A stretch of 64,000 nt of DNA from Prolixibacter bellariivorans ATCC BAA-1284 (GTDB taxonomy: Bacteria > Bacteroidota > Bacteroidia > Bacteroidales > Prolixibacteraceae), in NCBI RefSeq assembly GCF_000621705.1, contig NZ_JHXO01000005.1:487826-551825 (forward strand), given 5' to 3'. Both the position numbers and the translations under genes were made by a program. The notes beneath the pieces were generated by a model. The model was given only the letters and a program-made list of their open reading frames with translations. It did not search any database and was not told the DNA's origin. Below, piece after piece: positions 8,792 to 17,604 of the stretch. How positions within the stretch are numbered: the first letter of the stretch is position 1; each line of letters starts with the position of its first letter.

Positions 8792-9892
8792 TTGAAATCG
8801 TTTAGATACAATAAAAATGAAAAAGTAATCAGGGGTTATAAGGAAGAGCCTCTGCCGAAACACCGGGTCAACTGGGATCGGATTATTTATCTGATCGTTT
8901 TCTTTATTATCCTGACCAGTCTGGTGATTTACATTTTTCGCCGAACCTATTTCGTCTCTTCTTTCGGAGAAGTTATCACCAGTAAGTTCGAAGTGAAATT
9001 CTCGGATGATGTGAAGATAATTAAATACATGGTCAGTGAGAACGACCTGGTCAAACCCGGAGATACCCTCTTGATTGTGCGTCCGGAGATTTCTCCAAAG
9101 GATACCCTGGGGCTGATTACAAGCCAACGTGATGAGCGAAATACTGACTGGATAGAGCGTGAGAAAATTACAACTCAGAAAAATATCAGTCTGAAGAAAA
9201 TTGAGCTGGAAAGAAGTAAAGCCGAGTATGCTAGCCGCGAAAAGCAATTACAAGCGCAACGAGATGAAGTTTATCTCGGCCTGTCTAATGCAAGTGTTTT
9301 AACTACGACCAACGAGAATTTGCAAAGTCTGAAGTCGGATGAGAAAATGCTTCGGGAAGAGATCCGATATCTGAACACCTATTTGATTCGCCTTAGAGAA
9401 ATGGAAAGAAAACGGATCACCGTTTCCAGTCAGACGGTGGTTGTGCCACAAAACGTTGCTTATGTTTCACCGGTGGAAGGAATTGTTAGTCAGATATTGT
9501 CACGTGAAAATGAGGTGAATTATCGACAGGAAGTGGCAATGGACCTTATCAATTTGAATAAGGTTTATATCATGGCGTACCTCGAGCAGGAGTATTTTCA
9601 ATACTTCAAGGTAGGAGATACGGTTGGAGTGAAATTTGGTAACGGATTGAAGAGCCTGGGGGTAATTAACAACATTTATATGAATACGGCTGAGTTACCC
9701 AGTGAATTCCATAAAACCTATCAAAAAACACCACGGACCGTTTTGGCCCGAATCATTCCTGTCAATGCCAAAAATGTGAACGATTGGAAGCCTTATTATA
9801 AAATGGGAGTTACCATATATCGTCCTAAGATGTTTTACCATTGGTGGTTGAATTATAGAGAGAAGCATGTCGATGATGATTCATCGAATTAA
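8792..9892 (+). CDS. HlyD-type membrane fusion (adaptor) protein
   Basis: 366-aa periplasmic adaptor anchored in the inner membrane. One transmembrane segment (IIYLIVFFIILTSLVIYIF, about residues 29-47) is followed by half a biotinyl-lipoyl domain (VKPGDTLLIV), a coiled-coil hairpin (about 110-210) and the second lipoyl half (YVSPVEGIVSQIL). The start is a TTG at 8792: an in-frame stop lies just upstream at 8774 and the next in-frame ATG comes after the membrane segment. The partner is the TolC-like protein 37 bases upstream; together they would form an envelope-spanning channel for the polymer made by the downstream glycosyltransferase. Architecture resembles Alg44/HlyD-type adaptors, but no PilZ domain is seen. 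Confidence 0.82.
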   Translation: MKSFRYNKNEKVIRGYKEEPLPKHRVNWDRIIYLIVFFIILTSLVIYIFRRTYFVSSFGEVITSKFEVKFSDDVKIIKYMVSENDLVKPGDTLLIVRPEISPKDTLGLITSQRDERNTDWIEREKITTQKNISLKKIELERSKAEYASREKQLQAQRDEVYLGLSNASVLTTTNENLQSLKSDEKMLREEIRYLNTYLIRLREMERKRITVSSQTVVVPQNVAYVSPVEGIVSQILSRENEVNYRQEVAMDLINLNKVYIMAYLEQEYFQYFKVGDTVGVKFGNGLKSLGVINNIYMNTAELPSEFHKTYQKTPRTVLARIIPVNAKNVNDWKPYYKMGVTIYRPKMFYHWWLNYREKHVDDDSSN

Positions 9893-9939
9893 CCGGAAAA
9901 TCACAAACTAACTAACGGGCAGTAGTCTATTTAAAACGA

Positions 9940-11331
9940 ATGCTTATGATTCCCGGAGGGAAAAAAATACAAAATGCAGGTAGTTTCGAAATCTTTTTGA
10001 TTACGGATTACCAGGATCAGGATATCCGGAATTTTGCGCTGGCCGATGCATTAGTTCTCGACTGGCAGCAACCGGATCATGCTAAGGCTTTATTAAAGGA
10101 AATTCGATCTTCATTCATCGAATCGATCTATTTGTTGCCGGTATTTATTTTTAATGCCGACGGTATCGTGGGAGACACGGAAAGAGCACTCTCCGACGGA
10201 GAATTGTCCGTGATGCAGGAAGAACCTATCGTGAAAGTCATCCGGCAGGTGAAAAAGAGAAGAGAGGATTTTACGCCGCATGAGACAAATAGTTCTGAAA
10301 ACCGGATACTCACGAAATTATTCCGGTATATGTATACCAGGGATAAGGCATTGAACCCGGAGGTGGATGTAGCGGCTCACATGGGCTATGAATATCCACT
10401 GATTAGGCTTCATTACCCGGCAGGCGAGTCGATGGAGATGCTAAAGATTCTCAGACGAGGTACTGATACCGACTTTTTTCAGGGTACGTTTGTCGATAAG
10501 ACCCACGTTTGTCCGAGCTGTCATTCGGGACACCTGAATCTAAGGGAGGTCTGTACCAAGTGTGCTTCGGCCCATATTTCATCTGAGAGTCTGATTCATC
10601 ACTTTGTTTGTGCCTATATGGGGCCAGAAGGTGATTTTATGACGAAGCAGGGATTGGTTTGCCCAAAATGTAACAGGCAGCTCAGGCATATTGGAGTCGA
10701 CTATGATAAGCCTTCGGTTATTTATCGCTGCCATGATTGTCGCCATGAATTTCAGGAGCCGGATATTACAGCTTTGTGCTTGAACTGTAAAACCGTAACG
10801 CCGGTAGAAAATCTTAAGGAAATCGTACTTGATAAATACCTGCTGACTGATTTGGGCCGTGACGCTGCTCGCTCCGGCATAAAAGTGGAAGGTGAGGAGC
10901 GTGAGTTTACGATTCCCGGATTTGTGAATTTTGGAACGTTTTTAACTTTCCTTCGTTTCGAGATAGAGCGTGTTAAGGTTTCGGGTAAAGAGAGCCAGAT
11001 GGGAAGTGTCAGTTTAAATTTGCCAGCCCGCTTGCGTTCCAATCGCCAGCAATTTGAGCGATTGGTACTCGATATTAGCGACTTTATCAGGAATAATACC
11101 GATTCCAGTGATATTCTTTCCTTTGCCAGTGATAATACTTTCTTCATGATTTTCCCGGAGAAGGGAGATATGGCAGTGGAAAAAATGCTGTATGATTTCA
11201 GAACTTCGATTGAGAAATTGCTGGTCAATACATTTGAAGATGAGTCCGAGTGGAACCTGGCAGCTCAGTTCGAAACGCTGAATGCAGACACTGAATATAA
11301 TACGTTGATTAACCAGGTGAAAACCATCTAA
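9940..11331 (+). CDS. Zinc-ribbon TackOD1-like protein with degenerate GGDEF domain
   Basis: 463-aa cytosolic protein without membrane segments. Residues 1-105 look like a receiver-like fold lacking the clear phospho-site. Residues about 185-290 hold a cysteine-rich module with CPSC, CTKC, CPKC, CHDC and CLNC pairs, plus HHFVCAYMG and LRHIGVDYDKP, a pattern I recognise as the TackOD1 output domain. The C-terminal 150 residues resemble a GGDEF domain in which the signature is replaced by SDNTF (within FASDNTFFMIFP), so diguanylate cyclase activity is not expected. Sits between adaptor and glycosyltransferase genes, 10 bases before the latter, and probably regulates polymer synthesis. Family naming is from memory of motifs. 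Confidence 0.72.
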   Translation: MLMIPGGKKIQNAGSFEIFLITDYQDQDIRNFALADALVLDWQQPDHAKALLKEIRSSFIESIYLLPVFIFNADGIVGDTERALSDGELSVMQEEPIVKVIRQVKKRREDFTPHETNSSENRILTKLFRYMYTRDKALNPEVDVAAHMGYEYPLIRLHYPAGESMEMLKILRRGTDTDFFQGTFVDKTHVCPSCHSGHLNLREVCTKCASAHISSESLIHHFVCAYMGPEGDFMTKQGLVCPKCNRQLRHIGVDYDKPSVIYRCHDCRHEFQEPDITALCLNCKTVTPVENLKEIVLDKYLLTDLGRDAARSGIKVEGEEREFTIPGFVNFGTFLTFLRFEIERVKVSGKESQMGSVSLNLPARLRSNRQQFERLVLDISDFIRNNTDSSDILSFASDNTFFMIFPEKGDMAVEKMLYDFRTSIEKLLVNTFEDESEWNLAAQFETLNADTEYNTLINQVKTI

Positions 11332-11341
11332 CCCTGTTTGA

Positions 11342-12649
11342 ATGATTGAATTCTGGCAACGATTTTTTGACTTTTGGCTGAATGTCCCCCCCGAACGGAT
11401 CGTCAGGCTTTTCTGGTACTTCTTCTTACTGGAAGTACCCAGATATTTGCTTTTCGACCTGATTGTGGTGATACTTTTCATGCTGAAACGGTTGTGGAAT
11501 TCACCATCCTATCAGGCGGCCAATAACCAACTGTTTGCCGAAAATCCTTTGATTTCCATTATTGTCCCCGGAAAAAATGAAGGAAGACACATCCCCAAAC
11601 TGGTGGAGAGCCTGACAGAGCAGACTTACCAGAATTATCAGCTCATCATCATCGACGATGGCTCAGACGATAATACGCCTCTAATTTGCCGCAAACTGGA
11701 GCAAGAAGGAAAAATTGATCTTTTTCTTAGAAATGAAGAGCGAGGTGGAAAAGCAAGTGCGGCTAATTTGGCACTCCGTTTTGCCAAAGGAAAATATGTC
11801 GTTCATCTTGATGCAGACACTTCTTTCGACCGGGATGCTATTGAAAAGATACTTACTCCGTTTTATACCGATCCGGAGATTGGAGCAGTTGGGGGAAACG
11901 TAAAAGTACGAAATGCCAAAGAGGCTGTTATTGCCGGATTCCAGGCAGTCGAATATTTGCAGACCATCACCATGGGGCGTATGGTAGCATCTTATCTGGG
12001 TATTTACAAGATTGTTTCCGGTGCGTTTGGCGCTTTTCGTAAGGATTTGATTGATCGCGTTGGCGGTTGGGATATTGGTCCGGGCCTCGATGGTGATATC
12101 ACGGTTAAAATCCGGAAGATGGGTTATCGGATTGTTTTTGAGCCACGCGCCGTTTCTTTGACGAATGTTCCAATTTCAATAAAGAAACTCACGAATCAGC
12201 GTTTTCGATGGTCCCGTTCTATGGTCAGGTTCCGCCTGAGGAAACACGCCGATATTTTTGTGCCCGATCAGAACTTTCAGTTTCGCAATTTTTTCTCGAG
12301 TGTCGAAAACTTGTTTTACAATGTTGTTCTGGATGCACTTTGGTTTTACTATGTTATTCGGTTGGTTGTTCAGAATCCGGATATCATTTTTCTGATGATA
12401 GTGATGAAGATGTTCCTCTACGGCATGAGTAATTTTGTTCAGGTGATTTTGGTGTGCCTGATGTCAGAGAGAGGAAGGCAGGAGATTAAGCTGGTGATGT
12501 ATATTCCATTCATGTCCATATACGATGGCTACTACCTTCGCATTGTTAGAACGATTGCCTATTTCCGCGAGTGGCTTACATCGTCATCTTATAATGATGC
12601 ATGGAATCCGAGTAAATCCTCGGTACAGGCTAAAGAGCACCGCCTCTGA
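11342..12649 (+). CDS. Membrane-bound family 2 glycosyltransferase (processive type)
   Basis: 435-aa inner-membrane glycosyltransferase likely to polymerise and export an exopolysaccharide. One or two N-terminal membrane segments are followed by a GT-A domain: IIDDGSDD near residue 105, the metal-binding HLDADTS, the acid motif in GLDGDIT, and QRFRW, the QxxRW of processive synthases. Three or four membrane helices follow (FYYVIRLVV, IIFLMIVMKMFLYG). The family includes cellulose, hyaluronan and poly-GlcNAc synthases; the product here cannot be read from sequence. Last gene of the operon; its stop abuts that of the convergent kinase gene inside a shared hairpin. Confidence 0.88.
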   Translation: MIEFWQRFFDFWLNVPPERIVRLFWYFFLLEVPRYLLFDLIVVILFMLKRLWNSPSYQAANNQLFAENPLISIIVPGKNEGRHIPKLVESLTEQTYQNYQLIIIDDGSDDNTPLICRKLEQEGKIDLFLRNEERGGKASAANLALRFAKGKYVVHLDADTSFDRDAIEKILTPFYTDPEIGAVGGNVKVRNAKEAVIAGFQAVEYLQTITMGRMVASYLGIYKIVSGAFGAFRKDLIDRVGGWDIGPGLDGDITVKIRKMGYRIVFEPRAVSLTNVPISIKKLTNQRFRWSRSMVRFRLRKHADIFVPDQNFQFRNFFSSVENLFYNVVLDALWFYYVIRLVVQNPDIIFLMIVMKMFLYGMSNFVQVILVCLMSERGRQEIKLVMYIPFMSIYDGYYLRIVRTIAYFREWLTSSSYNDAWNPSKSSVQAKEHRL

Positions 12650-12662
12650 TTATATCAGAGGC
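12642..12662. terminator. Bidirectional terminator hairpin over two stop codons
   Basis: A perfect 9-bp stem with a 3-base loop (GCCTCTGAT-TAT-ATCAGAGGC) contains both the TGA of the glycosyltransferase and the TAA of the convergent kinase gene. T-rich sequence follows on the plus strand (TTATTTTTAT) and a shorter one on the minus strand. Confidence 0.7.
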
Positions 12663-13744
12663 AGGCTTATTTTTATAATGGTTCCCTGGTTGGGGGCAGA
12701 GTTGATCTTTAACGTACCGTCGAATAATTCGATGACCCGCTTGGCATTATGCAAGCCCAACCCTAATCCACTTTCACTTCCTTCACGTTGTTCGTAATCG
12801 ACAAAAGCACCGGCTTTCAGAATTTGTTCGTCGCTCATTCCAATTCCTTCATCCTCGATGGAAAGACGGTATGCACTGTCGTCCGTTGTGGCTACCAATT
12901 TGACATCGGTTTTGCGAGTCGAGAATTTAAAAGCATTTTCGACCAGTTCGCTTACAGCCATCTCTAGCAGGTCTCTTGGAATCCGTACCTCAGCATCGAC
13001 AAGAGCCAGACGAAGGTCGCTTTCACGTTTTGCTTCCTTGGCAACCGATTGAGCTGTTTGTTCAACTACTTCATAAACGCCCTGAGTAGCTGAATCCTTA
13101 AGTGTTTTCAGTTCTTCAGATTTGTTCGATAAAGCTTCGAGACGGTAGAATACCAATGTTTTGGAAACTGTTTTCCGGAGTTTAATTCCGGCTTTCAAAA
13201 TCATGTTGACAAAGTCGACAATCTCCTGTTTTTCCATGTTGGGATATCCGGTAGCAATCAACTCAGAAAATCCAACGATTGCTTTCATTGGATCCTGAAG
13301 TTCGGAAGCGAAGGGTAATCCGATACGGTTGGTCAGATTTTTCACCGCTTCGTCAGCTTTTTTCTTCATTGCACCGATGCGTTCCAGACGTGTGTTTACA
13401 GCATCCAGAAGCTGTTCAATGGTAAATGGTTTGGGGATATAATCATCAGCTCCCAGCAACATACCTTCGCGGATATTCTCTACAGCACTTTTTGCCGTGA
13501 GAAAAATGAACGGAGTAGTTGCCGTAATTTCATTCTCCCGAAGCTTTCTAATCACTTCATATCCGTCCATCCCGGGCATCATAATATCGCATAGAATTAA
13601 ATCGGGCTGAATTTTGCGGGCCATTTCCACGCCAATTTCCCCGTTCTCTGCGGTATGTGGTTCGAAATTTTCTGCTTCCAGTATTTCGGCAATATTCTCG
13701 CGTACGTTTTCGGTATCCTCGATAATCAGAATTTTTGCTTTCAT
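12650..13744 (-). CDS. REC plus ATPase-domain protein with His-less kinase core
   Basis: 364-aa soluble protein. The start at 13742-13744 gives MKAKILIIED, a normal receiver start; the frame is open 18 codons upstream. Receiver domain residues 1-125 with Asp53 (LCDIMMPGMDG) and Lys105 (KPF). Residues about 135-200 align with a HisKA dimerisation helix (LPFASELQDPMKAIVGFSEL) in which the usual His of HELRTP is Ser147, so autophosphorylation on this site is not possible. The ATPase domain looks intact (ELVENAFKFS, DEGIGMS, GLGLGLHNAK). It is convergent with the exopolysaccharide operon. It may bind or regulate another kinase, or act as an ATP-sensing switch; this is inference. Confidence 0.85.
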   Translation of the reverse strand: MKAKILIIEDTENVRENIAEILEAENFEPHTAENGEIGVEMARKIQPDLILCDIMMPGMDGYEVIRKLRENEITATTPFIFLTAKSAVENIREGMLLGADDYIPKPFTIEQLLDAVNTRLERIGAMKKKADEAVKNLTNRIGLPFASELQDPMKAIVGFSELIATGYPNMEKQEIVDFVNMILKAGIKLRKTVSKTLVFYRLEALSNKSEELKTLKDSATQGVYEVVEQTAQSVAKEAKRESDLRLALVDAEVRIPRDLLEMAVSELVENAFKFSTRKTDVKLVATTDDSAYRLSIEDEGIGMSDEQILKAGAFVDYEQREGSESGLGLGLHNAKRVIELFDGTLKINSAPNQGTIIKISLPLI

Positions 13745-14023
13745 CTGTGTTGTATTTGTGTTTAATCGCCAGATGTAACTCCTGAAATCAGTTCTCAAGG
13801 TGTTGCATTGGGAAGTTAAGTTTGATGCTTTTTATAACACTAAGTGATTTAGTTGATTAACGCTTTCGTATTATTAACGACAAAATAGCGATTTTATTGG
13901 GAATACATCCATGTAAAATTCGCTGTTTATTCACTTTATCGTCAGAGTAATCATTAATGTAAAAGCAACCACTTTGTCGCGGGCAAACGGAATGAAGTTT
14001 TTTCAAGCATAAGGTTAGGTGAT

Positions 14024-14854
14024 TTACAGTTTAACTTTATATGCCATCACCCGGTTATCCGCAAATGTTGGAACCAACATAACATTCTTCGAAGGTATAA
14101 ATTCAATATCGGCTGCATTGATGTTTTTATCAGTCGTATCGAACAGGACTGATTGACCCGTTGCCGAAACTATCTGGACTTTCCCTTTCCAGTCGGAGAC
14201 AATGTACTTGCCATTTCCAACTGCTTTCAAGCCGTCAATTCCACCTGAAAGTGATACCAGTTTCTCTACCTTGCCGCTAACCGGATCGGCAGAAAAGATG
14301 CCGTTATTTGTCCCAATTAGTAAATGCCCTTTTTCGCATAACAACCCATTAGAGCCGGAAAGAGGAGCTACTTTTCCCCAAATTCCAAAAACACCATTTT
14401 CCAATTTATAAATTCTGCCAGTCCTGGAATCTGAAACATATACCGTCCCGTTTTTGCCGACTGCAACGTCGTTCAGAAATTGTGCTTTGGGCGCTTCATA
14501 AAATTTAACTTCCCGGGGATTCGTCAGCGATATTTCGGCGAGTCGATCGATATCGGAAACATACAGCTTGTTTTGGTAGATGGCCATTCCTTTTGGGGCA
14601 TTCAAACCCGTGGCAAATTTCAAATCGATAATTTTACCGTCGGGAGAAAGTTTGGAAATAAAGCCTTCGCCATTCTTCTCGGTAGGACTTCCATTAACAT
14701 TGGAAACAAACAGGCAATTCTGGCCGGCATCGTACAGTACCGACTCAGGTACTTTTAACACTCTTTCAGTTTGCCAAAGTGGAGTAACAATTTGTGCATT
14801 CGATGTGACTGCTACCAGCAGCAGGATGAGCAAGAATCCAAGATGTGATTTCAT
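14024..14854 (-). CDS. Secreted SMP-30/gluconolactonase-like beta-propeller
   Basis: 276-aa exported protein: signal peptide MKSHLGFLLILLLVAVTSNAQ followed by six-bladed propeller repeats (LFVSNVNGSPTEKNG, KLYVSDIDRLAEI, TVYVSDSRTGRIYKL, KYIVSDWKGKVQI). The fold family includes SMP-30, gluconolactonase and strictosidine synthase-like proteins; no catalytic set could be assigned, so substrate and reaction are unknown. Stands alone on the minus strand. The 279 bases between it and the kinase gene upstream of 13745 hold no gene that I can see. Confidence 0.8.
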   Translation of the reverse strand: MKSHLGFLLILLLVAVTSNAQIVTPLWQTERVLKVPESVLYDAGQNCLFVSNVNGSPTEKNGEGFISKLSPDGKIIDLKFATGLNAPKGMAIYQNKLYVSDIDRLAEISLTNPREVKFYEAPKAQFLNDVAVGKNGTVYVSDSRTGRIYKLENGVFGIWGKVAPLSGSNGLLCEKGHLLIGTNNGIFSADPVSGKVEKLVSLSGGIDGLKAVGNGKYIVSDWKGKVQIVSATGQSVLFDTTDKNINAADIEFIPSKNVMLVPTFADNRVMAYKVKL

Positions 14855-14987
14855 CGTTTTATAATTTAGTTTTTACTGATTTTAGTGGAATTATTTTGGT
14901 GTAGTTTCCAGATATTGGTCTAATAATTACCGATCGTAATATCGACCGGATGATCTAAGATACGGTAGCTTTCAGTAAAAGAAAAGC

Positions 14988-15803
14988 CTAAGCTACAGAC
15001 TTCTTTCTGGTGAACGTTGCCAGGAACGTAACCACAACACCGGACAGGAACAACAGAACTACCGCCGGAATATTCAGCTTGTAATCAGGGAGAACAACAC
15101 CCGCCTTATGCAGCTTTGTCAGATAATAAACTGTTAGAAAAACCAGACCGTTATGCATGGCATGCCCTGTAATGGCGGCCAGTATTGAGCCGGTCCGTAT
15201 GCGTACCCAACCGAGAATTAAGCCGAGTAAAAATGTGGCTGGAAATTGCCAGGGGTTGAGGTGAAACAACGCAAAAAGCAAGGCGGTATAGAATATGGCC
15301 AACGCTTTCGGATAGTTCCGGATAAATCCCCGCATAATTAGTCCGCGGAAAATCAGTTCCTCCACAATCGGGGCAATGATAACAACCCTGATAATTCCAC
15401 CCCATACTCCCAGATCGGAATCGAAGAGGCGCGAGAACATTTCGATGAACCACCCCGGTGGCGGAAGTAATTTTTCAAAAGCAACATTTATTTTCCCCAA
15501 TGAAAGCTGTAACGCTACCAACATCAGAAGCAATCCCGGAATCACAAAAAAGTTGTAAAGCCTGAATGGAAATACATTGCCAATCTTTAGTCCCGTTTTA
15601 CGGTATCCCCAATATAAAATGAACAGCGTTGAACCAAAGAAAACCGGGACCTTTACCCACGGTTCATATAGCCAGTCGGTGCCGTGATAATAGTCGTATA
15701 GTGCCAGCGGAAAATCAATCAGTGTCTGTATAAAGGTGTACAGTACCACCAAATGGACTGCTGCCCAGAATGTAGGGTAGTATTGCGTCTGTTTTCTGTT
15801 CAA
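14988..15803 (-). CDS. CPBP-family intramembrane metalloprotease
   Basis: 271-aa multipass membrane protein with the CPBP (Abi/CaaX protease-like) motifs: EELIFRGLI about residue 142, FALFHLNPWQF about 178 and GHAMHNGL about 215. These supply the Glu-Glu, His and His residues of the metal site. About eight membrane helices. Relatives cleave prenylated proteins or work in bacteriocin self-immunity and envelope signalling; the substrate is unknown. No clear operon partner; the neighbouring peroxiredoxin is separated by a strong terminator. Confidence 0.88.
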   Translation of the reverse strand: MNRKQTQYYPTFWAAVHLVVLYTFIQTLIDFPLALYDYYHGTDWLYEPWVKVPVFFGSTLFILYWGYRKTGLKIGNVFPFRLYNFFVIPGLLLMLVALQLSLGKINVAFEKLLPPPGWFIEMFSRLFDSDLGVWGGIIRVVIIAPIVEELIFRGLIMRGFIRNYPKALAIFYTALLFALFHLNPWQFPATFLLGLILGWVRIRTGSILAAITGHAMHNGLVFLTVYYLTKLHKAGVVLPDYKLNIPAVVLLFLSGVVVTFLATFTRKKSVA

Positions 15804-15862
15804 ATCTGGGAGAATTATTACCGAATATAGATAAAAATGTATGATTCGTTGTACTTAACCAT

Positions 15863-15893
15863 AAAAAAGGAGGAACCCTGTGGCTTCCTCCTT
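15863..15893 (-). terminator. Rho-independent terminator of the peroxiredoxin gene
   Basis: Minus-strand stem AAGGAGGAA / TTCCTCCTT (15885-15893 with 15867-15875) with a 9-base loop, followed by a run of T. Confidence 0.85.
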
Positions 15894-15919
15894 CTAAAAC
15901 AGTGATTTCATAGTTAAGT

Positions 15920-16567
15920 TTAGATGTTCTTTTTCGCCAAATAAAAGTCCATCATTTCATAATCCGATTTTTCGCGTTCTTCCATCGCTTCTACCGAGGT
16001 TGGCGGCGGTACAATTACCTTGTCGCCCGGTTGCCAGTTCAACGGCAGTGCTACTTTGTGCTTATCGGCTGTTTGAAGGGCTTTTAGTGCGCGGACAATT
16101 TCATCCATGTTTCGTCCTACATTCAACGGGTAATACATAATCAATCTGATAATCCCATTCGGATCAATAATAAAGACGGCTCTTACGGCAGCGGTGGTTG
16201 CTTCACCCGGCATAATCATACCATATTTCATTGCAACTGTCATGTCCAGATCAGCGATGATTGGGAAATCGAACAGTACGCCACTTAGTTTTCTCACGTT
16301 ATTCACCCAGGCAATATGTGCGTGAATACTGTCAATGCTCAATCCGATTAGCTTACAGTTCATATCCTTGAACTCTTTGTGCCGGGTTGCAAAACCACTC
16401 ATTTCAGTTGTGCAGACCGGCGTGAAGTCAGCGGGATGGGAGAATAAAATCACCCAACTTCCTTTGTTGTATTCCGAGAATACTAAATCGCCATACGTTG
16501 TGGTAGCTTTGAAATCCGGAGCTTTATCACCGATACGGGGCATGGGATTTTCGATATGTTCATCCAT
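15920..16567 (-). CDS. Peroxiredoxin, Prx6 (1-Cys) type
   Basis: 215-aa peroxidase that reduces hydrogen peroxide and organic peroxides using a reactive cysteine. Peroxidatic Cys52 lies in FTPVCTTE with the upstream HPADFTP pocket. A C-terminal extension (VIVPPPTS, about 175-195) and the overall length fit the Prx6 subgroup rather than 2-Cys AhpC. Another cysteine near residue 75 is not in the usual resolving position. Single gene, cytosolic, no signal peptide. Confidence 0.9.
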   Translation of the reverse strand: MDEHIENPMPRIGDKAPDFKATTTYGDLVFSEYNKGSWVILFSHPADFTPVCTTEMSGFATRHKEFKDMNCKLIGLSIDSIHAHIAWVNNVRKLSGVLFDFPIIADLDMTVAMKYGMIMPGEATTAAVRAVFIIDPNGIIRLIMYYPLNVGRNMDEIVRALKALQTADKHKVALPLNWQPGDKVIVPPPTSVEAMEEREKSDYEMMDFYLAKKNI

Positions 16568-16907
16568 AATTGAATTTTTTGAGATATTAGTTTTAATTTT
16601 TCATGAGTAACTTAAATTTACGAGTATAACCTTCAAAAGTCAAGGCGATTCATACTTCTTAACTTTCAGATAGAAAACTGTTTACATTTAACATAGCATT
16701 ATGAGTGTGTTTTGCGGTAATGATATCTGAAGACCATCTATCGCAAGAAAGATTTTTGTATTCAATAACTTACATCCGAATGCAGCGGAATGAAGAGTTG
16801 GTAAAACCGATTTTTCGTACTTTATTTGTTTCTGAAACCGTTACAAGCAGTCGTTTCTGAGGATTTGTTTTCTTTTTGAAATCCCGATGGAAAAAATCAG
16901 ATAACTG

Positions 16908-16939
16908 TTTGATATTTTAATCAAAAAGTAGTTACTTTG
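16908..16939 (+). promoter_or_regulatory. Candidate Bacteroidota promoter of rpmB-rpmG; rest of 16568-16984 empty
   Basis: TTTG at 16908-16911 and TTACTTTG at 16932-16939, separated by 20 bases, fit the -33/-7 elements (TTTG, TAnnTTTG with one mismatch). Transcription would start about 40 bases before rpmB. The remaining 417-base gap between peroxiredoxin and rpmB shows no gene or other structure that I can support. Confidence 0.5.
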
Positions 16940-16984
16940 CGAACTGTTTGAAAAATGTAACGGACGGAAGTAAAAAATACTGAA

Positions 16985-17227
16985 ATGTCAAGAGTTTGTC
17001 AGATAACCGGAAAAAAGGTGATGGTGGGTAACAATGTTTCTCACTCAAAGCGCAGAACTAAGAGAAAGTTCCAAGTGAACCTCTTTCACAAGCGGTTTTA
17101 CCTTCCCGAGGATGATCGTTGGATTAACCTGAATGTTTCTGCCGCCGGGTTGCGTGTCATCAATAAAAAAGGATTGAATGCTGCCCTGAAGGATGCGAAA
17201 GCAAAAGGTTATATTGATAACATCTAA
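16985..17227 (+). CDS. rpmB: 50S ribosomal protein L28
   Basis: 80-aa ribosomal protein L28 with the conserved start [21 protein letters not shown], basic core [11 protein letters not shown] and C-terminal GLRVINKKG. First gene of rpmB-rpmG-DUF4295, with 15 bases to rpmG. Length and sequence are normal. The cysteine near residue 5 is the only one, so it is not the four-Cys zinc form. Confidence 0.97.
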   Translation: MSRVCQITGKKVMVGNNVSHSKRRTKRKFQVNLFHKRFYLPEDDRWINLNVSAAGLRVINKKGLNAALKDAKAKGYIDNI

Positions 17228-17242
17228 AAAGGAGCTTGAAAA

Positions 17243-17425
17243 ATGGCAAAGAAAGGTAATCGTGTACAGGTAATTCTGGAGTGCACCGAACATAAAGAAA
17301 GTGGAATGGCAGGGACTTCCCGCTATATTTCCACTAAAAACCGGAAAAACACTCCGGATCGTCTGGAGTTGAAAAAATACAACCCGATTCTTAAACGTGT
17401 AACCGTTCACCGGGAAATAAAATAA
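17243..17425 (+). CDS. rpmG: 50S ribosomal protein L33
   Basis: 60-aa ribosomal protein L33 (start [35 protein letters not shown]). One cysteine only, so the zinc-binding CxxC pairs of some L33 paralogues are absent. A Shine-Dalgarno-like AAAAAGGAGC lies just upstream. Eight bases separate it from the DUF4295-type gene. Confidence 0.97.
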   Translation: MAKKGNRVQVILECTEHKESGMAGTSRYISTKNRKNTPDRLELKKYNPILKRVTVHREIK

Positions 17426-17433
17426 TTTGAATC

Positions 17434-17586
17434 ATGGCTAAGAAAGCAGTTGCAACACTTCAGAAAGGTGCCGGAAAATCTTATTCCAAAGTAATCAAAA
17501 TGGTGAAATCGGAAAAAACCGGTGCTTACACATTCGTTGAGGAAATGGTTCCCAACGATATGGTTAATGACTACTTCAAAAAGTAA
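17434..17586 (+). CDS. DUF4295-type 50-aa basic protein
   Basis: Short gene of 50 codons encoding MAKKAVATLQKGAGKSYSKV... and ending NDYFKK. It follows rpmG by 8 bases and precedes ftsY. Proteins of this type sit in this exact position throughout Bacteroidota and are basic and Lys-rich, which suggests a link to the ribosome; function is not established. The frame has a normal start and stop and lies directly before a strong terminator, so it is the end of the ribosomal transcript. Confidence 0.9.
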   Translation: MAKKAVATLQKGAGKSYSKVIKMVKSEKTGAYTFVEEMVPNDMVNDYFKK

Positions 17587-17604
17587 TTCATATTTCCGTA
17601 CTAG

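Noticed and set aside
9940..11331. Active diguanylate cyclase
   Set aside because: The GGDEF signature is replaced by SDNTF, so catalytic and metal residues are missing.
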